Source: an uncultured Prevotellaceae bacterium (GTDB taxonomy: Bacteria; Bacteroidota; Bacteroidia; Bacteroidales; Bacteroidaceae). Taken from it: DNA of 54,348 nucleotides. Of this stretch, positions 36,171-43,898 are shown one piece after another. Position 1 is the first letter of the stretch. Every line of letters starts with the position of its first letter. The notes under the pieces are model-generated. The model was given only the letters and a program-made list of their open reading frames with translations. It was not told the DNA's origin and did not search any database. The stretch spans positions 1 through 54,348 of the forward strand of contig CALFJG010000073.1 of assembly GCA_937877625.1 (NCBI GenBank). The letters run 5' to 3'. Made by a program: the position numbers and the translations under genes.

Positions 36171-36225
36171 TGCCTTAACCCGCCACGAGAACTAATCATT
36201 ATTCACACCCCTCACCTCTCCGCTT

Positions 36226-36672
36226 ATGATTCTTGCAAAACTTTCCGACAGTGCGCGCTACGAAGCGTTGCACCCCGCGCTTCCGACGCTCTTCGACTAT
36301 GTGAAACAGCACGACCTGCTCAGCGTTGCAGGCGGGCGGCTGTCACTCGACGGCGATAATTTGTTTATCAACGTGGTGGATCCCACACTGATGACCAAAG
36401 ATGCCCAGAAGCTTGAAGTACATCGCCGCTATATTGATGTACATATACCCCTGAGCGGACCCGAAATCATCGGCGTGCGACATATTGCCACACTCGACGT
36501 ACCCGATGCGCCGTTCGACGAAGCTAACGACTTTGCCGTCTATACCGCACCCGCTACAAACTATCTTGTGGTAGAACCCGGCGATTTCTGCCTCGTTTTC
36601 CCCGAAGATGCACACGCTCCGGTGATAGGCAGCGGCAAACTAAGGAAACTTATTGCCAAAGTGCTGATTTAA
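36226..36672 (+). CDS. YhcH/YjgK/YiaL family protein (DUF386)
   Basis: 148 residues with a cupin-like beta-barrel. The central signature KLEVHRRYIDVHIPLSGPEIIGV (about 63-85) and the C-terminal PGDFCLVFPEDAHAPVIG are typical of the family, whose E. coli member YhcH is encoded in the sialic acid operon. A role in sugar-anomer or N-glycolyl sugar handling is possible but not shown. It follows the M64 gene by 55 nt and may be co-transcribed with it. The AGE epimerase in this window could act in the same pathway (inference). Confidence 0.85.
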   Translation: MILAKLSDSARYEALHPALPTLFDYVKQHDLLSVAGGRLSLDGDNLFINVVDPTLMTKDAQKLEVHRRYIDVHIPLSGPEIIGVRHIATLDVPDAPFDEANDFAVYTAPATNYLVVEPGDFCLVFPEDAHAPVIGSGKLRKLIAKVLI

Positions 36673-36862
36673 CAGATACTTTGCGATAAGATAGAAGTGC
36701 CAACGTCTGTTGAAAACGAACGATGCGAGCGTTGCAGAAGACCAGAGCATTGTTGCGTTTACCATACCTCTTTTCATAGAATGCCTAATCTCTGTATCAT
36801 AAGAGGCAAGGCCGCGCCATTACTTCCTAACTCCTTTTAACACAAGACGGTAAGAACAAAAC

Positions 36863-36904
36863 GTAGTCCGACTAAGTTTAAAACAAGTCGGGCTACTTTT
36901 TTTC
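36863..36904 (+). terminator. rho-independent terminator downstream of the YhcH gene
   Basis: GTAGTCCGACT (36863-36873) pairs with AGTCGGGCTAC (36886-36896, one wobble), followed by TTTTTTT. It lies within the 579-nt gene-free stretch 36673-37251. The 190 nt before it show no ORF or structure that I could name. Confidence 0.85.
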
Positions 36905-36919
36905 TTTGCGCCTTAAAGA

Positions 36920-37007
36920 ATTCAAAGTGTGACTATATTTATACAAATATAAACTATATTTGCATAAACATAGCCTATATCTGTATAAATATAGTCACAC
37001 TTTGAAT
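36920..37007. repeat. three AT-rich 21-bp units enclosed by a perfect 26-bp inverted repeat
   Basis: Arms 36920-36945 (begins ATTCAAAGTGTGAC) and 36982-37007 (ends GTCACACTTTGAAT) are perfectly complementary over 26 bp. Inside are three consecutive 21-bp units at 36931-36951, 36952-36972 and 36973-36993. Each has the form xxCTATATyTxyATAAAyATA and is itself nearly palindromic. This is the same architecture as the array at 17835-17920 but with a different base sequence. Confidence 0.9.
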
Positions 37008-37157
37008 AATTCCTCCCAGCTTGTGAAAAGTTGTGGCTTATCAGCAAACTTTTTCTCCCGTGGCGGATGAAACGTGAGGGCAGTGAACAATTAGCCTGAG
37101 GCATCGCCCTGTGTGGGGTAGCCCGCTATGATAACGGTTCAGAGATAGCTAAGCAAA

Positions 37158-37200
37158 AGAAGCGTTCGTTGTCGTTTGTTGGCAACTAACGCTTCTTTTT
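37158..37200. terminator. bidirectional terminator at the end of the HU/SPOR gene
   Basis: AGAAGCGTT (37158-37166) pairs with AACGCTTCT (37188-37196), then after one mismatch GTTG pairs with CAAC. TTTTT follows on the plus strand and CTTTTGCTT on the minus strand. The minus-strand HU/SPOR gene ends at 37252. Confidence 0.75.
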
Positions 37201-37251
37201 GCTTTCTTTTTAGGTGTGCTTTGTCCCTAAGCGGGTCGTCAGAAAACGAAC

Positions 37252-38250
37252 TTAGCGTATTTCGCGCACCCATCCTTGTGCGAAGTCCTGATTATCGCGG
37301 TGTGCGTTGAGGAAGGCTTGCGCTTCGCCATAGGAGTCGAACGCGGCATAATGCAGGCTGTAGTACTTTCCCTCGTTTACGGCATGCGCCTCGCCTAATC
37401 CCGCCTCGGCAAGGCGTGTGGCAAACTGTTCGGCAAAGGTTTGGCTCAAGCCTTGTGCCAACACTATGGTGTAAGGCTTTGTCGGCGTTGTAGCGTTCTC
37501 GGCAGCCTCGACGCTGTTGTTCGTTGTCGTCGTTTCGGCCTCGCTGTGTGCTTGCGCCACCTCGGTGGCTGCTGTGGCAAAGTGCGTCGTGGCCGACGGC
37601 TCTGGCTGTTCGTTGTTCGCTGATGTGGTAAAAAAGTCCGTGCTAAAGAGTTTGGCTTGCGACGGAATGGCGGTGTCTTGTGCTGCTGGCGTATTCCAAC
37701 TGAAGTAGCAGAACAAAGCACACACGGCAGCGGCGGCAGCGTTGGCCACACCGCGATGGATGCGCACTACATAGCCGTTGCCTTCGCGACGTATCATACC
37801 GTGTGTCAAATTGGTCTCGCCTTGACGGTGCGCTATGGGCTTTGCCTCTACGTATTCCAAGGCGAAGAGCGACGGCGACACGATGTCGGCGGTTGCAGGC
37901 TCAAACTCGGTGTGTCCTTCCAGGTTGGGGGAGAGACGGCCTATGCCCTGCAGGTCGTAGTAGCCTTTGGTGAACAACGCTTTTTTTATTTCTGACACTT
38001 TGTCCTCCACCGCTTTTTGCATCTCAGGGAAGGTGGCCTCGTAGGTCTGCATCAGCGACTGCACGAGAAGGCCATCGTTCATTGTGAGGTCGGCATTGAA
38101 AGCCAATTTACGCGTTGGAGGATAGAATTTCTTCGCTTCTTGGTCGAAACGGGCTGGAACGTATTGTGCAATGAAACCGCCTAAGTCGGGAATTATCACG
38201 CAGTTGTGATTTATTAGAAGCGTCGTGAGATGTTGAGAAATGCTAAACAT
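37252..38250 (-). CDS. HU-CCDC81-type domain, TM helix and SPOR domain protein
   Basis: 332 residues. The N-terminal HU-CCDC81 modules (about 1-140) include LLINHNCVIIPDLGGFIAQYVPA and FNADLTMNDGLLVQSLMQTY. A single membrane helix lies at about 168-185 after a basic segment (RREGNGYVVRIHRG). A Thr/Ala/Glu-rich linker (190-252) precedes a C-terminal SPOR domain (about 255-332, PYTIVLAQGLSQTFAEQFATRLAEAG). The topology predicted from charge is HU in the cytoplasm and SPOR in the periplasm. SPOR domains bind denuded glycan strands at division sites. It is placed next to a second HU-TM protein that ends in LysM. The promoter directly abuts the start codon. Confidence 0.88.
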   Translation of the reverse strand: MFSISQHLTTLLINHNCVIIPDLGGFIAQYVPARFDQEAKKFYPPTRKLAFNADLTMNDGLLVQSLMQTYEATFPEMQKAVEDKVSEIKKALFTKGYYDLQGIGRLSPNLEGHTEFEPATADIVSPSLFALEYVEAKPIAHRQGETNLTHGMIRREGNGYVVRIHRGVANAAAAAVCALFCYFSWNTPAAQDTAIPSQAKLFSTDFFTTSANNEQPEPSATTHFATAATEVAQAHSEAETTTTNNSVEAAENATTPTKPYTIVLAQGLSQTFAEQFATRLAEAGLGEAHAVNEGKYYSLHYAAFDSYGEAQAFLNAHRDNQDFAQGWVREIR

Positions 38251-38254
38251 ACCG

Positions 38255-38285
38255 CAAAAATACGCTCAAAATTCGCCCGAAACAA
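38255..38285 (-). promoter_or_regulatory. promoter of the HU/SPOR gene
   Basis: Minus strand TTG at 38285-38283, a 20-nt spacer, and TATTTTTG at 38262-38255. The -7 box ends 4 nt before the ATG at 38250, which predicts a leaderless mRNA. The remaining part of the gap to the next gene contains a terminator. Confidence 0.65.
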
Positions 38286-38373
38286 TACTTTTTTAAAAAA
38301 AATTGGTTTTGCGAAGGCTTTTTCCGAACCTTGTAAAACCATTCTCCCGTGCTCTTTGAAAATGAACAAATTA

Positions 38374-38407
38374 CCGCGCTCTGCTAAACAAGCAGAACGC
38401 GGTTTTT
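38374..38407. terminator. terminator between the two HU-domain genes
   Basis: CCGCG (38374-38378) and TCTGCT (38380-38385) pair with AGCAGA (38391-38396) and CGCGG (38398-38402), with one C-A mismatch and the loop AAACA. TTTTT follows on the plus strand. On the minus strand it lies 39 nt past the end of the HU/LysM gene. Confidence 0.75.
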
Positions 38408-38445
38408 GCTTAACTTTGTTTGATTATTAACGGCTTAGAAAAGGG

Positions 38446-39666
38446 TTATAAACCTGGTTTTTTACGCAGGTGTGGGATCTTGAGTACGGTGCCTGGGGCT
38501 GCTTCTCCCGATGCTGGGAGGCCGTTGTATGATATAATGTATTTCACGAAATAAGGATTGCCGTAGTAGTGTTCTGCCAGGCGTATGAGTATGTCGCCAA
38601 ACTCTACGGTATGTTCGTCAAGCACACCGTCGGGTTCATAGTCTGTCAGTGCCTCGGAGGGGTTGTTGAGTGTGATGTGTTGTAGGCGTTGTGCGGGGCG
38701 TATTGTGGTGTCTGTTGTCACGGTGTCGGGCTGCGCTGTGGGTGCTTCGGTTGCTGATTGTACCTCGGGGCTCGATGTGCGCAGCAAGACAAACAATAGC
38801 AGCCCTATGAAGCCTATGCAGAATACGATAGCCGTTCTGCGCCAATACATATCGCTGCTGCTAACTTCATTATTTGCAGGCAGTTGCTCTTCTTTGTTTG
38901 AAGTGTCTCTGCTGGTGCTTTCCTCTGTCGCTTCAGTATCTTCGCTGGTCTGTGTTTCTGAAGTAAAGGAGTCTGCCTCGCCTTTGTGTTCCGATGTTTT
39001 TTCTTCTGCTATAGTTGTTGTGCGCGGTGTATCAGCCGTGGTGGGTGCTGGTGTTTCTTGTTCGTGTTCAGGCTCTTCCTTTTTCACGTTTGCGTATTCG
39101 GCATTTACGGCCTCAAGTTCGCCGAGGTCGGTATCAGGAAAGAGTTCCACCTCGGGCAGTTCGGCGAACGGCCTATTGATAAGGTTGGCCAACTGTTCTT
39201 CTGCCGTAAATGTGGTTTGTGTGATGCCTGTTGTGGTGTCGGCTGGTGTGTGGAACGTACCAAAACCTTTCAGGCTCGCAAAGCCGTCGGCTTTCACGGC
39301 ATCGTGTAGGGCTTGGAAGCATTGTTCCACGAATGATAATGCGCTTTCTGCTGGAATATCTCTTCGGTGCGCCAGTCGTTTTGCCAGGTCGTGCTGGGTA
39401 TAGTGGGGCGTGGTTGTTTCGTCAAAGCGAAAGCGAAGTAGAAGTCGGGGCGGGGTCAGGGTGCGTCGCGAGGTGGCGGGATTTTCCACCACGCGTTCTA
39501 AGCGCTTGTGTACCTCAAATGTGCCGAAGCCTGGCACGAGCAGTTTTTCATCGGCTTTTAGTAAGTCGGATACGCAGAGCGGCAAGGCCTCAAGCCAATG
39601 TTCAAGTTGTTTTATTGGTATGTCGCTCGTGGCGTGTAGGCGAAGGAGGAGTTCTTTATGGTTCAC
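38446..39666 (-). CDS. double HU domain, TM helix and LysM domain protein
   Basis: 406 residues beginning with GTG. There are two HU/IHF-like modules: 1-82, with LLVPGFGTFEVHKRLERVVENPATSR, the usual IHF-type arm context GFGTF...R.P.T; and about 92-155, with SLKGFGTFHTP. An acidic, Ser/Thr/Glu-rich linker runs over 165-272. A single membrane helix lies at 278-295 (TAIVFCIGFIGLLLFVLL) after a basic YWRR. A LysM-like domain (352-398) has EHTVEFGDILIRLAEHYYGNPYFVKYIISYNGL...GTVLKIP. The predicted topology is DNA-binding part inside and LysM in the periplasm. It lies 68 nt after the rimO stop on the same strand, probably in one transcription unit ftsY-rimO-HU/LysM. Confidence 0.85.
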   Translation of the reverse strand: MNHKELLLRLHATSDIPIKQLEHWLEALPLCVSDLLKADEKLLVPGFGTFEVHKRLERVVENPATSRRTLTPPRLLLRFRFDETTTPHYTQHDLAKRLAHRRDIPAESALSFVEQCFQALHDAVKADGFASLKGFGTFHTPADTTTGITQTTFTAEEQLANLINRPFAELPEVELFPDTDLGELEAVNAEYANVKKEEPEHEQETPAPTTADTPRTTTIAEEKTSEHKGEADSFTSETQTSEDTEATEESTSRDTSNKEEQLPANNEVSSSDMYWRRTAIVFCIGFIGLLLFVLLRTSSPEVQSATEAPTAQPDTVTTDTTIRPAQRLQHITLNNPSEALTDYEPDGVLDEHTVEFGDILIRLAEHYYGNPYFVKYIISYNGLPASGEAAPGTVLKIPHLRKKPGL

Positions 39667-39734
39667 GTGTGTTGGACGTTGCGTTTATATATAATAATGT
39701 ATAGTACTCGTTGGTTCGTAATAGTGTGTAGGCT

Positions 39735-41105
39735 TTAAGGTATCACCCTGCCGTAGAGGTCAAATTCGTTGGCATCGGTGATGTAGGCGTTGTAGAATTG
39801 TCCGATAGTGAGTTTGTCGTTGGATGGTATGAGTACCTCGCCATCTACCTCGGGCGAGTCGGCCTCGGTGCGCCCGATGTAATAGTCACCCTCGCGCCGG
39901 TCTAAAATGATGCGCTGTGTGGTACCGATCTTCTTGGTGTTTATCTCCGTGGCAATTTCTTGTTGTACGGCCATAAGTGCGTCGAGCCGCTGTTGCTTCG
40001 TTTCGGGCGACACATCGTCGGTATAATGCTCGGCAGCATAGGTGCCATCTTCCTCGCTATAGGCAAAGGCACCGAGCCGCTCAAAACGTGCGCTGCGCAC
40101 AAAGTCTAAGAGTTCGGCAAAGTCGGCATCTGTTTCACCGGGGAAACCCACCATTAGCGTGGTTCTCAAGGCGATGCCTGGCACCTCGCTACGTATCTGT
40201 CGGAGCAAGGCAAGCGTTTCGGCTTTGGTGGTGTGGCGGTGCATACGCGAAAGCACATTGTTGCTAATGTGTTGTAAAGCGATGTCGAGGTAGGCACATA
40301 CGTTTTTGCGTTCACGCATACAGCGTAGGAGGGCTGTGGGGAAGTGGTCGGGATAAGCGTAGTGAAGCCTTATCCATTCCACACCGGGTATGTCGGAGAT
40401 GCGTTCTATGAGTTGCGGCAACCGACACTCGCCATACAGGTCCACTCCGTAGAATGTCAGCTCTTGGGCAATGACTTGAAACTCTTTCACGCCGTTTTTA
40501 GCAAGTTGCTCCACCTCTCGCAGGATGTCGTCCTCGGGGCGGCTCACGTGTCTTCCCGTAATAAGCGGTATGGCGCAGTAGGCACAATGTCGGTCGCATC
40601 CCTCGCTAATTTTCAGATAGGCATAGTGGGGTGGGGTGGTGAGTAGTCGTCCGCCGCATATCGGGGCAGTGTTCTGGTGTTGGGGTGAAAGATGATTTGA
40701 GCGTGGAAAGTGTTTTTCTAAGTCGTTGAGCAGGTTGAGGTAGTCGAACTTGCCGTAGAGTCCATTAAGTTCAGGAATTTCGCGTTGCAGCTCGTTTCGG
40801 TAGCGTTCGGTGAGGCATCCCATGGCATAAAGAGCCTGTAATTCGCCGCGTTGTTTTTTCTCGGCAAGTTGCAGGATAAACTCTATGCTTTCCTGTTTTG
40901 CATCGCCGATAAAACCGCACGTATTCACCACCGCTACGCCGCCGTGTGTGGCCGACGGGTCGTGGTGGACGGAAAAGCCGTGCTCGGCAAAGCGTGCCAA
41001 GAGACGCTCGGTATCTACGAGGTTTTTTGAACAACCCATGGTGAAGATATCTACCTGCGTGGGTTGCGAAATAGGGGGGGAGGGGTTATAGATTGGCATC
41101 GGCAA
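39735..41105 (-). CDS. rimO: ribosomal protein S12 methylthiotransferase RimO
   Basis: 456 residues; radical-SAM enzyme that adds a methylthio group to an aspartate of ribosomal protein S12. The N-terminal UPF0004 domain has cysteines in TMGCSKN, NTCGFIGDAKQES and AMGCLTERY. The radical-SAM motif is CDRHCAYC. The C-terminal TRAM domain includes IILDRREGDYYIGRTEADSPEVDGEVLI. The annotated start overlaps the ftsY end by 20 nt. A Met at residue 21 (TMGCSKN) is too close to the first cysteine, so the true start is one of the two earliest Met codons. The codons for PSPP in the N-terminus contain a run of seven C. Confidence 0.95.
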   Translation of the reverse strand: MPMPIYNPSPPISQPTQVDIFTMGCSKNLVDTERLLARFAEHGFSVHHDPSATHGGVAVVNTCGFIGDAKQESIEFILQLAEKKQRGELQALYAMGCLTERYRNELQREIPELNGLYGKFDYLNLLNDLEKHFPRSNHLSPQHQNTAPICGGRLLTTPPHYAYLKISEGCDRHCAYCAIPLITGRHVSRPEDDILREVEQLAKNGVKEFQVIAQELTFYGVDLYGECRLPQLIERISDIPGVEWIRLHYAYPDHFPTALLRCMRERKNVCAYLDIALQHISNNVLSRMHRHTTKAETLALLRQIRSEVPGIALRTTLMVGFPGETDADFAELLDFVRSARFERLGAFAYSEEDGTYAAEHYTDDVSPETKQQRLDALMAVQQEIATEINTKKIGTTQRIILDRREGDYYIGRTEADSPEVDGEVLIPSNDKLTIGQFYNAYITDANEFDLYGRVIP

Positions 41106-42048
41106 AGAGGCTTTCTACAAAGGCTTGGCTATCGAACGGTTGGAGGTCGCGCATCCCTTCTCCCAGTCCGATGTATCGCACAGGCACACCCAGCTCGTGG
41201 GAGATGCCAATAACAGCACCGCCCTTGGCTGTGCCGTCAAGTTTTGTCACGGCCAGAGCGGTCACCTCCGTGGCTTTGATAAACTGCTCGGCCTGCACAT
41301 AGGCGTTTTGCCCCGTGGAGCCATCGAGTATCAGGAGTACCTCGTCGGGGGCGGTGGCCACTTGTTTCTTCATCACGTTCTTAATTTTCGTGAGTTCGTT
41401 CATCAGCCCCACTTTGTTGTGAAGACGCCCTGCTGTGTCAATGATTACCACATCCGCCCCGTTAGCCTTTGCCGAAGCCAGGGTGTCGAACGCCACGGAC
41501 GCGGGGTCGCTGCCCTGTTGTTGCTTCACCACAGGCACGCCGACGCGCTCGCCCCAGATGCAGATCTGCTCCACAGCGGCAGCTCGGAACGTGTCGGCGG
41601 CTCCCAAATAGACTTTCTTGCCTGCCTGCTTGAACTGATAGGCCAGCTTGCCAATGGTGGTGGTCTTTCCCACGCCATTGACGCCTACTACCATAATGAC
41701 GTACGGCTTGTGGGACTCGGGAATTTCAAAACCCTCTGCGCCGTTACCACCCTCGGCCAGAAGTGACGTCATCTCCTCGCAAAGCAGGCGGCGAAGGTCT
41801 GCGGAGGTAAGGAACTTGTCCCTTTTCACACGCTCCTCCAAGCGGTGGATAATGTCTACCGTGGTTTTCACACCTACATCGCTGCTCACTAAGGCGGCTT
41901 CGAGTTCGTCAAGTACTTCCTCGTCCACTTGCGACTTGCCTGCTACGGCAAGGGCTATCTTGCCGAGCATTGATGATTTGGTTTTCTCTAAGCCTTTGTC
42001 TAAGACTTCTTTCTTTTCTTTTTTGCCAAATAAACCGAAAAATGCCAT
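41086..42048 (-). CDS. ftsY: signal recognition particle receptor FtsY
   Basis: 320 residues, an NG-domain GTPase that docks SRP-ribosome complexes at the membrane. N domain about 20-105; G domain with GVNGVGKTTTIGKLAYQFKQAGKKV (G1), DTFRAAAVEQ (G2), IIDTAGRLHNK (G3) and TKLDGTAKGG (G4), ending with GEGMRDLQPFDSQAFVESLF. The acidic A domain of E. coli FtsY is absent, as usual in Bacteroidetes; a basic KKEKKEV segment near the N-terminus may contact the membrane. The stop overlaps the rimO start, which suggests translational coupling. Confidence 0.96.
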   Translation of the reverse strand: MAFFGLFGKKEKKEVLDKGLEKTKSSMLGKIALAVAGKSQVDEEVLDELEAALVSSDVGVKTTVDIIHRLEERVKRDKFLTSADLRRLLCEEMTSLLAEGGNGAEGFEIPESHKPYVIMVVGVNGVGKTTTIGKLAYQFKQAGKKVYLGAADTFRAAAVEQICIWGERVGVPVVKQQQGSDPASVAFDTLASAKANGADVVIIDTAGRLHNKVGLMNELTKIKNVMKKQVATAPDEVLLILDGSTGQNAYVQAEQFIKATEVTALAVTKLDGTAKGGAVIGISHELGVPVRYIGLGEGMRDLQPFDSQAFVESLFADANL

Positions 42049-42064
42049 TGCTAAGAAATTTTTG

Positions 42065-42072
42065 CAAAATTA
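42065..42072 (-). promoter_or_regulatory. -7 box of ftsY
   Basis: Minus strand TAATTTTG (TAnnTTTG), 17 nt before the ftsY ATG, which gives a very short leader of about 12 nt. No clear -33 TTG. Confidence 0.45.
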
Positions 42073-42147
42073 GCAAATAACCGCTGAAACAGACACGTTT
42101 ACGCCAAAAATCGGTCTTACTGCAACGTGCTACTTGGTGGAAAGAAG

Positions 42148-42155
42148 TAATTTTG
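42148..42155 (+). promoter_or_regulatory. -7 box of the first SGNH hydrolase gene
   Basis: TAATTTTG, 39 nt before the ATG at 42194. It rules out the longer frame from a TTG at 42134, which would start upstream of this box. No -33 TTG at the usual distance. Confidence 0.45.
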
Positions 42156-42193
42156 TCGCACTTTTTTTCACAACAGGCTTCTTTCTCGGCAAA

Positions 42194-43531
42194 ATGAAAA
42201 GCCCCGTCTTTCGTTCGTTCTTCCTATCCCTCGCTGTGCTTGTGGGGCTTTTGCTCTTGGGCTTCTTGCCTAATTGGGGCATAGGCGGCTGGGAGAGTAA
42301 ACCCGTGGACTTGCTCGCCGACCTTGCGCCGTGTGATAGTTCTACAGACACTGCGGCTGTGGTCGATGTGCCGATAAGCCGCGACAGTTGCAAGGCGGGC
42401 GTGACGTGCCTGGCGGAGTATGCCCACGACACGGCTGCGAATATGGCGTACTTCTATGCGGCACTGACACAAGTAGCTAAACGACCGGTGCGCATAGCCT
42501 TTCTGGGCGACAGTTTCGTAGAAGCCGATATCCTCACCGATGCGTTGCGCGATATGATGCAACAACATTTTGGCGGCCTCGGCCCCGGATATGTAGGCCT
42601 CAACCATATTGCCGTGGCGAGCAGAAAGACTATCCGTCAGCAGCGCGGCGGCTTTGAAATGCACAGTGCGGTAGATGAACAATACGAAGCCACACTGCCC
42701 GACCTCGGCGGTTATTATTTCATACCCCAAGAGCAACCTTTTGTTGAACTGTCGGGCAATGCTGATTATAGCCCTCGATTGGCGCGTGCCGAGGTGTCGC
42801 AATTCCTGTTGCTCACGCGCGGCACGCCCGTCACACTCACCGCCACTACCGAGAGCGGGAAAACACAGCACTTTACCATCCCGGGCGATTATGGTCTGCA
42901 CGCTGCTACGTTCAACGCCCCGATGCAACGTGTGCGCTGGACGATAAGCGAAGAGAGCAACGCTGTTTGCTATGCCACGACACTCGATGCCAATACGGGT
43001 GTGGCAGTTGACAATCTATCACTGCGCGGCAGTACGGGGCTTACCATAACTGCTATCCCGCAAGATTATCTGCGCCGTCTTGACGACCTGCGCCATTACG
43101 ACCTTGTTGTGCTGCAATATGGGCTTAACGTGTTGCAACGCGGCAAACGAAACTATCGCTCATATACACAGCAAGTGGTGAGAATGATAAACCACCTGCG
43201 TGCCGCTATGCCCACGACAGCGTTTCTCGTCGTGGGTCTTGCCGACCACGATGCAAAACTCCCTGACGGCAGCATCGGCACACTACCCGAGCTAATGCCC
43301 CTGATTGAAGCACAAGCCACGGCGGCGGCACAAGCGGGTGTGGCTTTTTGGAACACTTTTGAGGCGATGGGCGGCAAAGACTCAATGCTTCAGTTTGTCA
43401 CAGCCACACCACCTAAGGCCGCACGCGACTATACCCACATCAACGAACAAGGTGGTCAGCATATCGCCCGACAACTCTTCAACGCCCTGAACTGGGGTTT
43501 TGAGCAGTGGAAACAAAATAACACCCAATAA
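42194..43531 (+). CDS. SGNH/GDSL hydrolase-like protein 1
   Basis: 445 residues from the ATG at 42194. The N-terminal hydrophobic segment (SFFLSLAVLVGLLLLGFLP) acts as a signal or anchor. The SGNH domain has the nucleophile Ser107 in IAFLGDSFVEAD, and the Asp412/His415 pair in DYTHINEQGGQ near the end. The insertion between them resembles the long SGNH proteins that accompany MBOAT O-acyltransferases (AlgX/AlgJ-like partners). With the next two genes it probably serves O-acetylation of an exported polysaccharide, acting in the periplasm (inference). Divergent from ftsY. Confidence 0.82.
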   Translation: MKSPVFRSFFLSLAVLVGLLLLGFLPNWGIGGWESKPVDLLADLAPCDSSTDTAAVVDVPISRDSCKAGVTCLAEYAHDTAANMAYFYAALTQVAKRPVRIAFLGDSFVEADILTDALRDMMQQHFGGLGPGYVGLNHIAVASRKTIRQQRGGFEMHSAVDEQYEATLPDLGGYYFIPQEQPFVELSGNADYSPRLARAEVSQFLLLTRGTPVTLTATTESGKTQHFTIPGDYGLHAATFNAPMQRVRWTISEESNAVCYATTLDANTGVAVDNLSLRGSTGLTITAIPQDYLRRLDDLRHYDLVVLQYGLNVLQRGKRNYRSYTQQVVRMINHLRAAMPTTAFLVVGLADHDAKLPDGSIGTLPELMPLIEAQATAAAQAGVAFWNTFEAMGGKDSMLQFVTATPPKAARDYTHINEQGGQHIARQLFNALNWGFEQWKQNNTQ

Positions 43532-43661
43532 CCGAGGATTATAGGCTATGCTTGGAGGCTTGCGCTCGTAGTAGCGCGAAAACCCGTCGGCCAAAAAAGC
43601 ATAATCGCCCTTTCGCCCAATGAAATCGCCCTACAAACACTTTACTTAAGACACGGAAGCA

Positions 43662-43860
43662 ATGAAAACATATCAGTTTCGCAAGTATAGCAAACAAGGC
43701 GTAGCCCTGCCCTGTAAGGGCGGTGAGCAAATAGCCCCAGCCTGCACTCAGGGGCAGCCCTCACACTATGACATTGCACCCTGTAAGGGAAAAAGAACAT
43801 CGGCGTTAGGGCTAAAGAGCAAAGCGAAGCGTGCCTCAGCAATGCTTTGGCAAGCAACTG
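43662..43860 (+). repeat. dispersed repeat element upstream of the second SGNH gene
   Basis: The 367-nt gap 43532-43898 contains this element. Its first 60 nt (ATGAAAAC, GCAAGTAT, GCAAACAA, TGCCCTGTAAGGG) match the parA-parB gap in inverse orientation. Its last 60 nt (GCTAAAGAGCAAAGCGAAGC to about 43857) are the reverse complement of the unit repeated twice at 51961-52111. A long frame in the element runs into the SGNH gene, but its translation is repeat-derived and lacks homology to SGNH proteins. Confidence 0.65.
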
Positions 43861-43898
43861 ATTGTTGGAAACGAATTACTATTTCAGGCTCTTGCTCT

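Noticed and set aside
36673..36862. Possible small RNA gene after the YhcH gene
   Set aside because: No promoter box or stable structure was found; only the terminator at 36863 is clear.
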